64,000 bases of DNA, from positions 6,076,001 to 6,140,000 of the forward strand of contig NZ_CP091881.1 in the NCBI RefSeq assembly GCF_022163125.1, read 5' to 3'. The notes beneath the pieces were generated by a model. The model was not told the DNA's origin. It saw only the letters and a program-made list of their open reading frames with translations, and made no database searches. The translations under genes were made by a program, and so were the position numbers. Shown piece after piece: positions 17,145 to 25,278 of the stretch; positions within the stretch are counted from its first letter, which is position 1; each line of letters opens with the position of its first letter. The stretch comes from Paenibacillus sp. HWE-109 (GTDB lineage Bacteria > Bacillota > Bacilli > Paenibacillales > NBRC-103111).

Positions 17145-17207
17145 AGGGTGTATGCCCGAGTGAAGCCGTTCCCTAGTCTGCCAGGACTATGATGGGGACG
17201 GTTTTTA
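17145..17207 (+). ncRNA. Candidate short antisense RNA
   Basis: On the plus strand a consensus -10 (TATAAT, 17133-17138) is followed about 30 bases later by a strong intrinsic terminator: ccgt-ccc-tagtc (from 17168) pairs with gacta...gggacgg and ends in TTTTT at 17202-17206. No plus-strand gene lies nearby. The predicted transcript of about 62 nt would be antisense to the intercistronic region between the ribbon-helix-helix gene and the 91-residue gene and would touch the 3' end of the former. No good -35 is seen, so the promoter is uncertain. Confidence 0.45.
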
Positions 17208-17339
17208 TTTACTTGCTTCATTTCCTTTTCTTGCTAACTCGAATAATGCTGCTGTCCATGATGTAATACCATTTTTCTTTTGATACTCTTCCACTATCTT
17301 ATCAATCTCAGGTGGAACAGTAATAGATGTGCGTCGCAT
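17205..17339 (-). CDS. Ribbon-helix-helix (Arc/CopG-like) DNA-binding protein
   Basis: 44 residues starting MRRTSITVPPEIDKIVEEY: the N-terminal beta strand 'RTSITVPPEI' and two following helices are the classical ribbon-helix-helix fold. It has aaggaggtcat before the ATG. It would bind an operator as a dimer of dimers. In the tail-gene region it is well placed to act like Arc of P22, which lies among P22's late genes and represses the local immI promoters. The target here is unknown. Confidence 0.75.
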   Translation of the reverse strand: MRRTSITVPPEIDKIVEEYQKKNGITSWTAALFELARKGNEASK

Positions 17340-17393
17340 ATGACCTCCTTGGCATATTTCATACACCAATCATACACCACGCATACACCACCG

Positions 17394-18803
17394 TCAAGCT
17401 AATGGCATTGAATCTTCTTCCCTAGCCCATTCATTTATTATGACTGGCCCCGTCCCCGAGAACTTCACTCGCAACCAGTTTCCCATCGCTAATGCCCCCA
17501 TGTTTAAGGGGATTCTTACACTCTGTAAAGTTCCAGTAATTGTATTACCAACTTGAAACCAATCAGAATCTCCTGTCGATGATCTGCTTACATAAATATT
17601 TATCGAGCTGCCAGCAGGAACATCTATTACGATGAACATTCGATACCACCTGATACGCTGGCTCATCGATCCTCCGCTGAATGGTTTGCTGACTCGATTC
17701 CATGTGATTGGCGCTCCATTGTCTGTTAAACCGCCAACCTTCCTCACTGTGCCGTCATTATTGCTGATATACATATCAGCACTCATCTTAGCGAAACGGC
17801 TCGCTGTGTATCCATTCCAAACCGTCCACATGTCATACTGAGGATCGTAGACGAGGTTTGTATCATTATAGGTCGAACTGTTCATTGGGATAGACACATA
17901 CAACTTGTTTCCATCTGTACCTAATGTAGCTAAACTGCTTGCAGCAACATTCATATTGTCGATGTACCACTGGACTGGTTCTGAAAAGGATCTGCTCGGC
18001 ATTACGCCACCCTGGTACTTATAAATCCCTGTACGATGAAGGATGAACATTACATTATTAAACACTACGGAACAATTATTGTTCATGACTCCGACCTCAT
18101 AAGTCACAGGCACTAAACGATAATCCGAAGGAGCATATCCAAATACCTCATGGATTGAATTTGGCTTAAATACAGTAACATGGTTGATGCCTGCCACAAT
18201 GCCTGAGATATTCTCCCCTGTAGGTGTTTCGCACACGATGAATCCGCTATCTGCGTCGTCTCCAGCAGCAGTAGTCCAATCATTCGCCTTTCTATAGGCT
18301 GTAAATTTAAGCTCGTTACCAACGACACCCCAAAGTCTGTCAGCGTATTGTTCGATAAACTTGAGGCCGCTTGGTGCCGTTGCAAGGTTAGATACACTAG
18401 ACCCTGTATACACTTTAACTGGATCAACGCCATTCGCTGCAATCAAACTGATATCGCTTAGGTTTCCTTTGAAATTAGTGAAGCTGTAACTTGCTGCGGC
18501 ATTTAATCCTGTTGCCCCTGTTGACGTCCACACACCACCTGTGTACTTATACCACGTACCGTTTGACACCGCGTGTAACTCACTGTCTTTCCATGCTGCC
18601 AACCCGTTTATCGTTGCTGGCATCGCACTTCCGAGTAATGAAAAGCCCGGTCTCACTGAGAGAGCCGGGTACTTTGCCGATGATATATTGCTCATATCTG
18701 ATGCTTCGTCGTCTCTAATGCTAAAAGGATCAAGCTTGTTGATCCCTTTGAACACTCTTTGTACGATTGGTGGTCTGTTTTTTATGGGAGGAAATTTGTT
18801 CAT
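17394..18803 (-). CDS. Head-tail hub protein, P22 gp10-like
   Basis: A 469-residue protein composed of repeated beta-strand blades with Trp and Gly ('GLAAWKDSELHAVSNGTWYK', 'YADRLWGVVGNELKF', 'YKYQGGVMPS'), a pattern seen in the beta-propeller stabilisation/hub proteins of P22-like phages. Its place after the adaptor gene and tailspike fits the plug of a short tail. No tape measure is encoded nearby. Assignment rests on pattern and context rather than on conserved catalytic residues. Confidence 0.6.
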   Translation of the reverse strand: MNKFPPIKNRPPIVQRVFKGINKLDPFSIRDDEASDMSNISSAKYPALSVRPGFSLLGSAMPATINGLAAWKDSELHAVSNGTWYKYTGGVWTSTGATGLNAAASYSFTNFKGNLSDISLIAANGVDPVKVYTGSSVSNLATAPSGLKFIEQYADRLWGVVGNELKFTAYRKANDWTTAAGDDADSGFIVCETPTGENISGIVAGINHVTVFKPNSIHEVFGYAPSDYRLVPVTYEVGVMNNNCSVVFNNVMFILHRTGIYKYQGGVMPSRSFSEPVQWYIDNMNVAASSLATLGTDGNKLYVSIPMNSSTYNDTNLVYDPQYDMWTVWNGYTASRFAKMSADMYISNNDGTVRKVGGLTDNGAPITWNRVSKPFSGGSMSQRIRWYRMFIVIDVPAGSSINIYVSRSSTGDSDWFQVGNTITGTLQSVRIPLNMGALAMGNWLRVKFSGTGPVIINEWAREEDSMPLA

Positions 18804-18813
18804 AGTATCCTCC

Positions 18814-20382
18814 TTATACCGTTATCGGTCCTGCTGAATTTGCAGTATACGCACCACTATTAGGCTTCCAGTTCGTGATGTTTGATGACGAGCCCACCAA
18901 TTTACCTGATGCTACAGTGTTGCTAAATGAAAATGCGTTTGTAAATAAGTTAAAGTTTGATGTGCCTGTCTCGTTAATTCCGTACCCACTGTTGTTGTTG
19001 GTAACGATATTGGAAAACAATCCGGTCGCGGTATTGCTTACATTCAAGCCATCACCAGTGTTGGATTTTAGAGTTAGGTTGGTAATCCTAGCCCCTACAC
19101 CGCATTGAATGATGGATATTCCATGTGCTGCAGCTGGTGCCCACGGTAATCCTACTCGTCCACCTGCGTAGATGTTATCCATGTGATAATCATTACAACC
19201 AAATAGATAATACCCACCTATGCCACAAAGAGATGCAATTAATTGATCAGCTTCGATAAATTGACATCCTGAAAAATAAAAACCATATCCTCCTACTGTA
19301 TCAGCATCTAATCGATCTAACCAAACGGCTTGGAAGTTAATGAACACGAAACCATGAGAAGCCGCATTGCCTGTACCTGGTCCATAACCGAATGCGTCAC
19401 ACCGTGACATATATAAACCCTGGCCGTTTTCAAAATGAAATGCCTCAAACGTTGGTACTGTAAGATTAGCGGTAAAATCGACAATCGTTTTATGAAAATG
19501 ATTAAAGGCGTAAAAATCATACAACTTAATGGGAACGCCTCGTGGCAGCGTTATCTTCACGTCATCCACATAACAATCTACTACAATATTTGTTGGATGG
19601 TTATCGTCCCGAAATACTGCACACGCATCGACCGCTTCGACATTTGTAATACGTACCTTTCGAATATTTCCTGCAGTTGTGTTAAATCGAAATATTGGTT
19701 TTGCTTCGGACGTGGTGTTCGTTCCTAGAATATATAGGTTTTCGATGCTCACATAAGAGCCAATAATGTTGAATGTGGTGTTGTCTGCTGGGATTACAAA
19801 TACAAGTGTGCCAGGTAGCGCGAATATTCTCTTGTAGTTATTGAGAGTAATTGTAGTTACAGCATACTTGGTTGTTCCATAACTCAAACAAGGCAGAAAT
19901 ACGTTATCATGAAAATTTAGTGCCGCATTGATTGCAGGACCATCGTCTTGTGTATTATCCCCTTTGGCACCGAACCATTGAGGGATAGCATATGGAATGC
20001 GAGGCACGCCGCTGACCGTTCCTAAACCACTAAAGATTTGGTAGATACCTGCATCGATGGGGCCGTTTATAGTTACTGTCGCCCCGCTTTTAATGCTAAG
20101 TTTAGCTCCGTTTTGTATCCATACAGTAACATTTGACGGAATGGAAAAACTTCCTGTGAGGTATGTCCCTGGAGGAAACACGACAACACCACCTGATATT
20201 GCAGCAGCAGTAATGGCTGACGTTATTCTAGGTGTATCATCCTTTACTCCATCCCCTTTTGCGCCATACTGTGGATCTTTCACATTGTAAATAATTGATC
20301 CCCATGTACGCTGATTATTGATTGCCGATCCAACTTGAGAGGCTATTAATTCTGTTGCTTGCTGAGTCACAGTAACATACAC
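18814..20382 (-). CDS. Tailspike with pectate-lyase-like beta-helix
   Basis: A 522-residue protein. It carries two pectate_lyase_3-type entry motifs, 'YGAKGDGVKDDTPRITSAI' (about residues 38-56) and 'WFGAKGDNTQDDGPAINAAL' (about 137-156), followed by many beta-helix coils rich in Asn, Gly and Ile. This is the fold of receptor-binding tailspikes that bind or cut surface polysaccharide. The active site cannot be named. It starts inside the 3' end of the adaptor gene (16-base overlap). For a Gram-positive host the target is probably wall teichoic acid, capsule or S-layer glycan. Confidence 0.8.
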   Translation of the reverse strand: MYVTVTQQATELIASQVGSAINNQRTWGSIIYNVKDPQYGAKGDGVKDDTPRITSAITAAAISGGVVVFPPGTYLTGSFSIPSNVTVWIQNGAKLSIKSGATVTINGPIDAGIYQIFSGLGTVSGVPRIPYAIPQWFGAKGDNTQDDGPAINAALNFHDNVFLPCLSYGTTKYAVTTITLNNYKRIFALPGTLVFVIPADNTTFNIIGSYVSIENLYILGTNTTSEAKPIFRFNTTAGNIRKVRITNVEAVDACAVFRDDNHPTNIVVDCYVDDVKITLPRGVPIKLYDFYAFNHFHKTIVDFTANLTVPTFEAFHFENGQGLYMSRCDAFGYGPGTGNAASHGFVFINFQAVWLDRLDADTVGGYGFYFSGCQFIEADQLIASLCGIGGYYLFGCNDYHMDNIYAGGRVGLPWAPAAAHGISIIQCGVGARITNLTLKSNTGDGLNVSNTATGLFSNIVTNNNSGYGINETGTSNFNLFTNAFSFSNTVASGKLVGSSSNITNWKPNSGAYTANSAGPITV

Positions 20383-20954
20383 CCCCCGTATACATCTTGA
20401 ACTTGTCTGTAATCTGGTTCCTGCTTACCTTTATTAAAATCGTCCATTAGACTATCGATTTGAGTTACAAAGCCATTGGCGATATCGTATTCATTGTAAT
20501 TTTCTGCGAGTTGTTTGCAGATTCGATAAACGATGAGCATGTGAAAATCATGGTCAAAGTCAGGTATTGCACCTAGATTTGATGAACTCAATACCATTGG
20601 TTCCTTATATCTGAATACAACCAAACCACCTGCAACATCCTCGGTAGGAGTTGGATAAACCGCAATACAATTGTCATCCGTAAACCAGTACCAGTTGGTG
20701 GATGCTTTACCTTTTATGTTAAGTGAGTCATATTCAATGCCATTAACTACTATATCAATCACTTTTGAAGGTGAGTATGTAATCGGGTAATAGGGGTTAT
20801 CTGCAAGGAGATCATAAGAAGTTGTAACTATCGGTTTGTAAATAGTACGAAAAAACTCTTTTAGCAACGTGTTAATCTTGCCAATAATGTTATCTTGAGA
20901 TAATGGATGGGGGTACTTCTCTAATATTTCGTTTAAAATCTCTTGCAATGTCAC
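20367..20954 (-). CDS. Head-tail adaptor, P22 gp4-like
   Basis: About 195 residues. GTG at 20952-20954 with aaagggg upstream is preferred; a frame to 20996 would begin inside a terminator hairpin. The segment 'TLQEILNEILEKYP' and later 'GLVVFRYKEPMVLSSSN' with 'DFDHDFHMLIVYRICKQLAE' is the helical plan of adaptor proteins that follow the capsid in podoviruses. It would close the portal to the tail. Confidence 0.6.
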   Translation of the reverse strand: MTLQEILNEILEKYPHPLSQDNIIGKINTLLKEFFRTIYKPIVTTSYDLLADNPYYPITYSPSKVIDIVVNGIEYDSLNIKGKASTNWYWFTDDNCIAVYPTPTEDVAGGLVVFRYKEPMVLSSSNLGAIPDFDHDFHMLIVYRICKQLAENYNEYDIANGFVTQIDSLMDDFNKGKQEPDYRQVQDVYGGCMLL

Positions 20955-20975
20955 TACATCATCCCCTTTATACAA

Positions 20976-20995
20976 AAAAGCCCCAATAAGGGGCA
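20976..20995 (-). terminator. Hairpin after the 93-residue head gene
   Basis: Minus-strand cccc-ttat-tgggg followed by CTTTTTTG, between the stop at 20996 and the adaptor start at 20954. Short stem; probably attenuates. Confidence 0.6.
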
Positions 20996-21277
20996 TTATC
21001 CGTAGACTTGAATGTCTCGGTTTTCAGTGATTTCCATCTTTGATTCAGCTGCAATCGTTTGCTCATAAGCGTGGTTCCAAATATCTGCGATTACGTCCGG
21101 AACTTCGAACGCTCTACCGCGCGGAACAGCATAAACGATGCCATTCCATACAATAGGCACAACGTCATCTTTGTTAAGTGGATCGCGTGGAATCATAAGA
21201 GTTTTCTTCGGTCTTGCTGCCAATTGTTCTTTTAATGATTGTTCTTCCTGAAATTCTGTTTGTTTTGCTCCTGCCAT
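20996..21277 (-). CDS. Head-associated hypothetical protein
   Basis: A 93-residue protein between capsid and adaptor. The segment 'KKTLMIPRDPLNKDDVVPIV' and 'WNGIVYAVPRGRAFEVPDVI' resembles small head proteins seen after N4-gp56 capsids. Function not assigned. Confidence 0.55.
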   Translation of the reverse strand: MAGAKQTEFQEEQSLKEQLAARPKKTLMIPRDPLNKDDVVPIVWNGIVYAVPRGRAFEVPDVIADIWNHAYEQTIAAESKMEITENRDIQVYG

Positions 21278-21298
21278 GTTAGTTCCTCCTCAGATTAA

Positions 21299-21315
21299 AA
21301 GGGACCCGAAGGCCC
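21299..21315 (-). terminator. UUCG-loop terminator after the capsid gene
   Basis: Minus-strand ggggcc-TTCG-ggtccc followed by TTTTAAT; a stable tetraloop hairpin 20 bases after the capsid stop, likely lowering expression of downstream genes relative to capsid. Confidence 0.75.
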
Positions 21316-21335
21316 CTCATGATTAATTTGTTATA

Positions 21336-22298
21336 TTAGGTTGATACTGCGCACTCATAACGAATGATAGCTAGTTGTTGGAGAATAACCGATGTGAAAA
21401 CAGACTTCCATGCCACAGTATTGAATTGGTTAAGCGGATCTGCTACACCTGAACTTCCAGCTGTGTGAACGATGATTTCAGGCTTGCTTGATCCCTCTAC
21501 GTCAGGCACACCGTATGCTCCAGCGCCGATCATCAAGTTAAGGTGAACAGGAATACTAGCAGCTCCACCCGTAGGGTCAATCGACACGTTTACAGCCTCG
21601 AGGAAGTATACACCGTACAGTTTACCAAGCTCACCATTTTTACGGTTATCCGTGTTTACATATGTGTTCTGGTCTTTCCACTCCTGCATTTGCATCAAAT
21701 CCAACGCAACGTCAGGTGATACAAACATCAAGTAACCCATAGAACCGTCAGGTAGCTTAATAGGCTTAACCTTGTTCTTTTTCATTGTGCGGCGTAGTTT
21801 AAGAATATCAGCAGCGGTAATTTTGTCTCCTGCTGCTACTGTTACACGAGAAGCTTTACTGTTTGCATAAGTAACGTTTGTTCCGGCTGTGATGATATCT
21901 CGAACAATAATATCCATCGATTGCCCAGCATTTTCACCCATTAATTCAGCCGTTTCAGTCATAAGCGGATCAAGTCCTACCAGATCAATAAACTCCCCGA
22001 TTTTAGTCCAGTTACCATACACCTGAACTGTAGCATTTACTGGTGTAATCGACAAATCTACACCATCAGGTGTAACACCCTCTGTGATAGCAGTCGTCGA
22101 TACAGCAAGGTTGTTCAAACGTCTCCAGTTCGCTGTAGCGCCCTTACGTTTCGGAATATTTTTCTTGTCCCCATAGTTCATGAAAAACAGCTCAGGAGTA
22201 AGCCTGTCAAGCATAGCCGTTTGATAAAATGTTGCGTTCTCTGCGGATAACTGATTGACACCAGACCCTGTGTTATATCCCTGTACGTTTGTAGCCAT
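21336..22298 (-). CDS. Major capsid protein, N4-gp56 family
   Basis: A 320-residue protein with the family hallmarks: 'FYQTAMLDRLTPELFFMNYG' near residue 27, 'NNLAVSTTAITEGVTPDG', 'VYGNWTKIGEFIDLVGLDPL', and a C-terminal beta-rich domain. HK97-fold shell protein of short-tailed phages. It is preceded by the scaffold gene (16-base gap) and followed by a UUCG terminator. Length is normal for the family. Confidence 0.88.
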   Translation of the reverse strand: MATNVQGYNTGSGVNQLSAENATFYQTAMLDRLTPELFFMNYGDKKNIPKRKGATANWRRLNNLAVSTTAITEGVTPDGVDLSITPVNATVQVYGNWTKIGEFIDLVGLDPLMTETAELMGENAGQSMDIIVRDIITAGTNVTYANSKASRVTVAAGDKITAADILKLRRTMKKNKVKPIKLPDGSMGYLMFVSPDVALDLMQMQEWKDQNTYVNTDNRKNGELGKLYGVYFLEAVNVSIDPTGGAASIPVHLNLMIGAGAYGVPDVEGSSKPEIIVHTAGSSGVADPLNQFNTVAWKSVFTSVILQQLAIIRYECAVST

Positions 22299-22314
22299 TC
22301 ATAACATCTCCCTT

Positions 22315-23103
22315 TTAGTCGAAGCTTGTACGCTTCCCTTGTTTAACTTCCTCAATCATGCGAAGCTGATCTTCCTTAGACATGGCCGCGAATCCCGTTT
22401 TATGCTCAACACCGCCAGCACCTAACGAACCGGTTGCGGTTTCCCTGTTTTGCTGAATCTTTCTCAGCGTTTCTGCCTCAGTTTGCTTAGCGATGTTAGA
22501 GATTTTGTCCTCGTAAGTAGCTAACTTGTAAGCATCTTCGAGTCTGTAACCTTTGCTGATAGCCAGATCGAATACTTTCTCTTGGTGCTGTTCAAAGTCA
22601 GGGAATCTCGCTTTTAAATCTGCGATATCAGAGTTAATCTGAACTTGTAGACGCTCCTGACGAAGCGCTTCTTTTTCCTGCTCAAACTGAGCAATTTGTT
22701 TCTTCATCGGCTCTAGGTGATCGCGAATAACGCTCTCATCAACACCTAATTTTGCTGCTTCTTCTTGGATTTTCAGTTGATGTTCATGCTCATCGAGCGC
22801 CTTCATGTAATCATTGTGGCTATCAAATCCATAATGTTTGGCGATTCGTTCAAGGTTCTGTTGATAGGTCTCAGCTTCTTTTGCGCGTTCCGCTACCTTG
22901 TCATAGTTCAAACCTTTCTGAATCCAAGTAGGCGCTTCTTCTTCTGGAATGAAGCGATCCTCCTTGTTGTACTTCACTGTTAACCCTTTAGGAGCTTCCT
23001 GTGTGGCGGCAGGAGTGTTTGCCTGTTCGGTTTGAGTAGAAGTCTCTATTGGCGTTTCTGATACCTGTAATGCTGATTCGCTATGGTTGGCGATGTCTTC
23101 CAT
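22315..23103 (-). CDS. Capsid scaffolding protein
   Basis: A 262-residue, strongly charged, mostly helical protein (Glu/Gln/Lys coiled coil at about 80-230) between portal and capsid genes. Pro/Thr-rich N-terminus and basic C-terminus ('KQGKRTSFD') fit a scaffold that binds the coat through its C-terminal helix. The assignment comes from composition and strict gene order. Confidence 0.8.
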   Translation of the reverse strand: MEDIANHSESALQVSETPIETSTQTEQANTPAATQEAPKGLTVKYNKEDRFIPEEEAPTWIQKGLNYDKVAERAKEAETYQQNLERIAKHYGFDSHNDYMKALDEHEHQLKIQEEAAKLGVDESVIRDHLEPMKKQIAQFEQEKEALRQERLQVQINSDIADLKARFPDFEQHQEKVFDLAISKGYRLEDAYKLATYEDKISNIAKQTEAETLRKIQQNRETATGSLGAGGVEHKTGFAAMSKEDQLRMIEEVKQGKRTSFD

Positions 23104-23157
23104 GTTATTTCCTCCTGTTCAGCTATGGTTGGCTGAATATTTTTGGATATAGCAAAG

Positions 23158-23186
23158 GCCAAAGGACTAAACTACCTCTGGCCTGC
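23158..23186 (-). terminator. Hairpin after the portal gene
   Basis: Minus-strand ggcca-agg / tcct-tggcc stem followed by TTTG, overlapping the portal stop. Weak T run. Confidence 0.45.
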
Positions 23187-25037
23187 TGATGCTGTTTGTT
23201 TCATTGCTTCTTTTTGTAGATCAGTTTGACTTTGCAGTTCTGCTTTCTTCATGTCGTGCTGATTATCCACTTCTTTCAAAGCCATATCCTGTTTGAATTG
23301 CTCCTGCGGATCTTGAATCTGTGCAGATGCTTGCGCTTGTTGTTGCTGCTGAGTGAACTGCTGGATCATTTGTTGCTGCACCTCAGGCGGCGAATTCATA
23401 TACATCTGTTGCTGTTCTGGCGGCATTTGCATGACAATCTGCATGTTCTGCGCTTCCTTTTGCTTTTCGATCTTCTTGAGCAGTCGATCCTTGAATGGGA
23501 TAACATTCTGGGGCGCAAACTCCAAATAATCTTCCAAGCTGATGTACTGACCATCGAATAGCTTATCGAGAGAGCTCATCATCAATTCTTCTGAGTACTG
23601 GGACGAAGGGCCGATATCAATTTTTAGGTTCATATCAACATCTTTGTAGTTAGATCCGTTGAACTCAGCGGGGTATTCCTTCCCATCGTCGTTCTTCAAC
23701 GTGACCTTGCGAGTCGTGTTGTACTTGACCTTCCAAAACTCTTCCCATATACGTCCAATGTCTTCAATGGCTCGGTAGAAGCGCTTTTTAATCGACTCAA
23801 TTGGCACGCCTGCTGCTTTTTGAAGCAACATAATAGCCGAAGCATTGAGTTGACCTTTACCGACATCGCCCGTAGAGGCATCCTGAGCAGAGGAAAGAGA
23901 CTTCGTATACTCCATAAAGGAATCTACAAGTCCCATAGCTAGATTTGTACTACTGCCAGGAGTCAGATACTTTACTCCGTCACCTTGACCTGGAGGAGTT
24001 TTATCAGCAATCATCTCACCAGGTGTATTTGTGACCTTGTTTGGATCAATAGCACCATCCTTATAAACCAACTTAGGCCATCCTGTAAGCTGCACAGATA
24101 GCAACTGCATAGCCATGAGGAAGTTAATCGCCTTTTGATTAGGGATGATACCCTCTGTGTCTCCTACGCCAAATATGGACTTCTTACGTCGTTCCCACTG
24201 CATGACAACGATTGGATACAACTTCATGTTAGTTGGCGTTTTAGGCTTCACTATGATGCTGCCACATACCTTTGTAAAGTAAATCATGCCTTTCTCGCGC
24301 CAGTACTTGGTAAGCACCGTTGTCTTCGTGCTATCGGTTAGTTCAACCTTCGCTCGATCATAGCCCTCATTGTTCGTGTCGCTATCCGGCTTGATCAAAT
24401 CAACCAAATGCTGCGGCACCTTATTGGCTATGGCCTGTTCCTTAACCGAATCAACCTCGTCTCGGAAGCTTATAAGTATGTATGGCTGCTTCTGCACTCT
24501 CCGTTCCTGAGGATTCCCAAAGAAAATGTTCAGTGGATCAATTGTCTCACCACACATATCACCTTCGTACGGTAGTTCCTTGCCGCCTGTAATGTCGCTA
24601 TCCCAGTAGTAATGCCAAATGCCTGTTCCAAGATTAGAAGCACTCTCCAAGGCTTCCTCGTTGAGCTCATCCTGTTTGATCTTTTCCCAAGCCGTGTCTG
24701 AGTAACGAGTAAACTTGTCCGCAGCTTCTGTTTCGATTGTTTCTTGCTGTTCACTTTCAGGACCATCACCTGCCATCTCTTCTGGAGAGAACAGCATTTT
24801 AACATTCTCATTCATCACTGTTGATACTTTGTGGTTCTCAATGTATCGAATGATGTTAAACACGGGCCTAGGAAGGTTCTCGGTGCGCTTTGTCACTGGC
24901 GGCCACTGTATACCTGCTTTGAACCTCTCATACTCCGGCCATAGATCTAGGAATCCCATACGCTTGATGTAGGCTAACCCATAGGTGTAGTTTTTCTGTA
25001 CCTTCGATCCTTCTTGCATCATGCTTGTTGCGTCCAC
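23172..25037 (-). CDS. Portal protein, podovirus-type
   Basis: A 621-residue protein: 'RTENLPRPVFNIIRYIENHK' near residue 54, 'GDTEGIIPNQKAINFLMAMQ' near 296, then a long Gln/Met-rich C-terminus (about 525-621) with 'QQMIQQFTQQQQQAQAS'. The length and barrel-like Gln-rich tail resemble P22 and N4-type portals that connect the head to the packaging motor and tail. It sits between terminase and scaffold as expected. Confidence 0.85.
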   Translation of the reverse strand: MDATSMMQEGSKVQKNYTYGLAYIKRMGFLDLWPEYERFKAGIQWPPVTKRTENLPRPVFNIIRYIENHKVSTVMNENVKMLFSPEEMAGDGPESEQQETIETEAADKFTRYSDTAWEKIKQDELNEEALESASNLGTGIWHYYWDSDITGGKELPYEGDMCGETIDPLNIFFGNPQERRVQKQPYILISFRDEVDSVKEQAIANKVPQHLVDLIKPDSDTNNEGYDRAKVELTDSTKTTVLTKYWREKGMIYFTKVCGSIIVKPKTPTNMKLYPIVVMQWERRKKSIFGVGDTEGIIPNQKAINFLMAMQLLSVQLTGWPKLVYKDGAIDPNKVTNTPGEMIADKTPPGQGDGVKYLTPGSSTNLAMGLVDSFMEYTKSLSSAQDASTGDVGKGQLNASAIMLLQKAAGVPIESIKKRFYRAIEDIGRIWEEFWKVKYNTTRKVTLKNDDGKEYPAEFNGSNYKDVDMNLKIDIGPSSQYSEELMMSSLDKLFDGQYISLEDYLEFAPQNVIPFKDRLLKKIEKQKEAQNMQIVMQMPPEQQQMYMNSPPEVQQQMIQQFTQQQQQAQASAQIQDPQEQFKQDMALKEVDNQHDMKKAELQSQTDLQKEAMKQTASAGQR

Positions 25038-25041
25038 TTAC

Positions 25042-25278
25042 TCACCTACTTTCTGGCTTAGGACCATTGACCCATTCATCTAAAATGCTGCTATCCAATG
25101 TAATCGGCTGTTTAGGTGCGCTCTCAAATGGATTGATTTTCGGCTGCTCCATCGTTGGCAACTGCTGTTGCTTCGTCTCAATCTGCCATCGTAACCCGAG
25201 TTGCACGGCCTTTAACGTGAAATAACCCATTACCACAGCGGTAAGGGGGATGCATAAAGCTAGTATGACGTTTACCAA
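25042..25278 (-). CDS. Small membrane protein between terminase and portal
   Basis: A 78-residue protein with one N-terminal transmembrane helix (residues 2-25) and a proline-rich soluble tail. It overlaps the terminase stop by seven bases. Function unknown. Confidence 0.55.
   Translation of the reverse strand: MVNVILALCIPLTAVVMGYFTLKAVQLGLRWQIETKQQQLPTMEQPKINPFESAPKQPITLDSSILDEWVNGPKPESR

Noticed and set aside
23226..23561. Leu/His-rich plus-strand frame opposite the portal gene
   Set aside because: Artefact of the Gln-rich portal tail read on the other strand.
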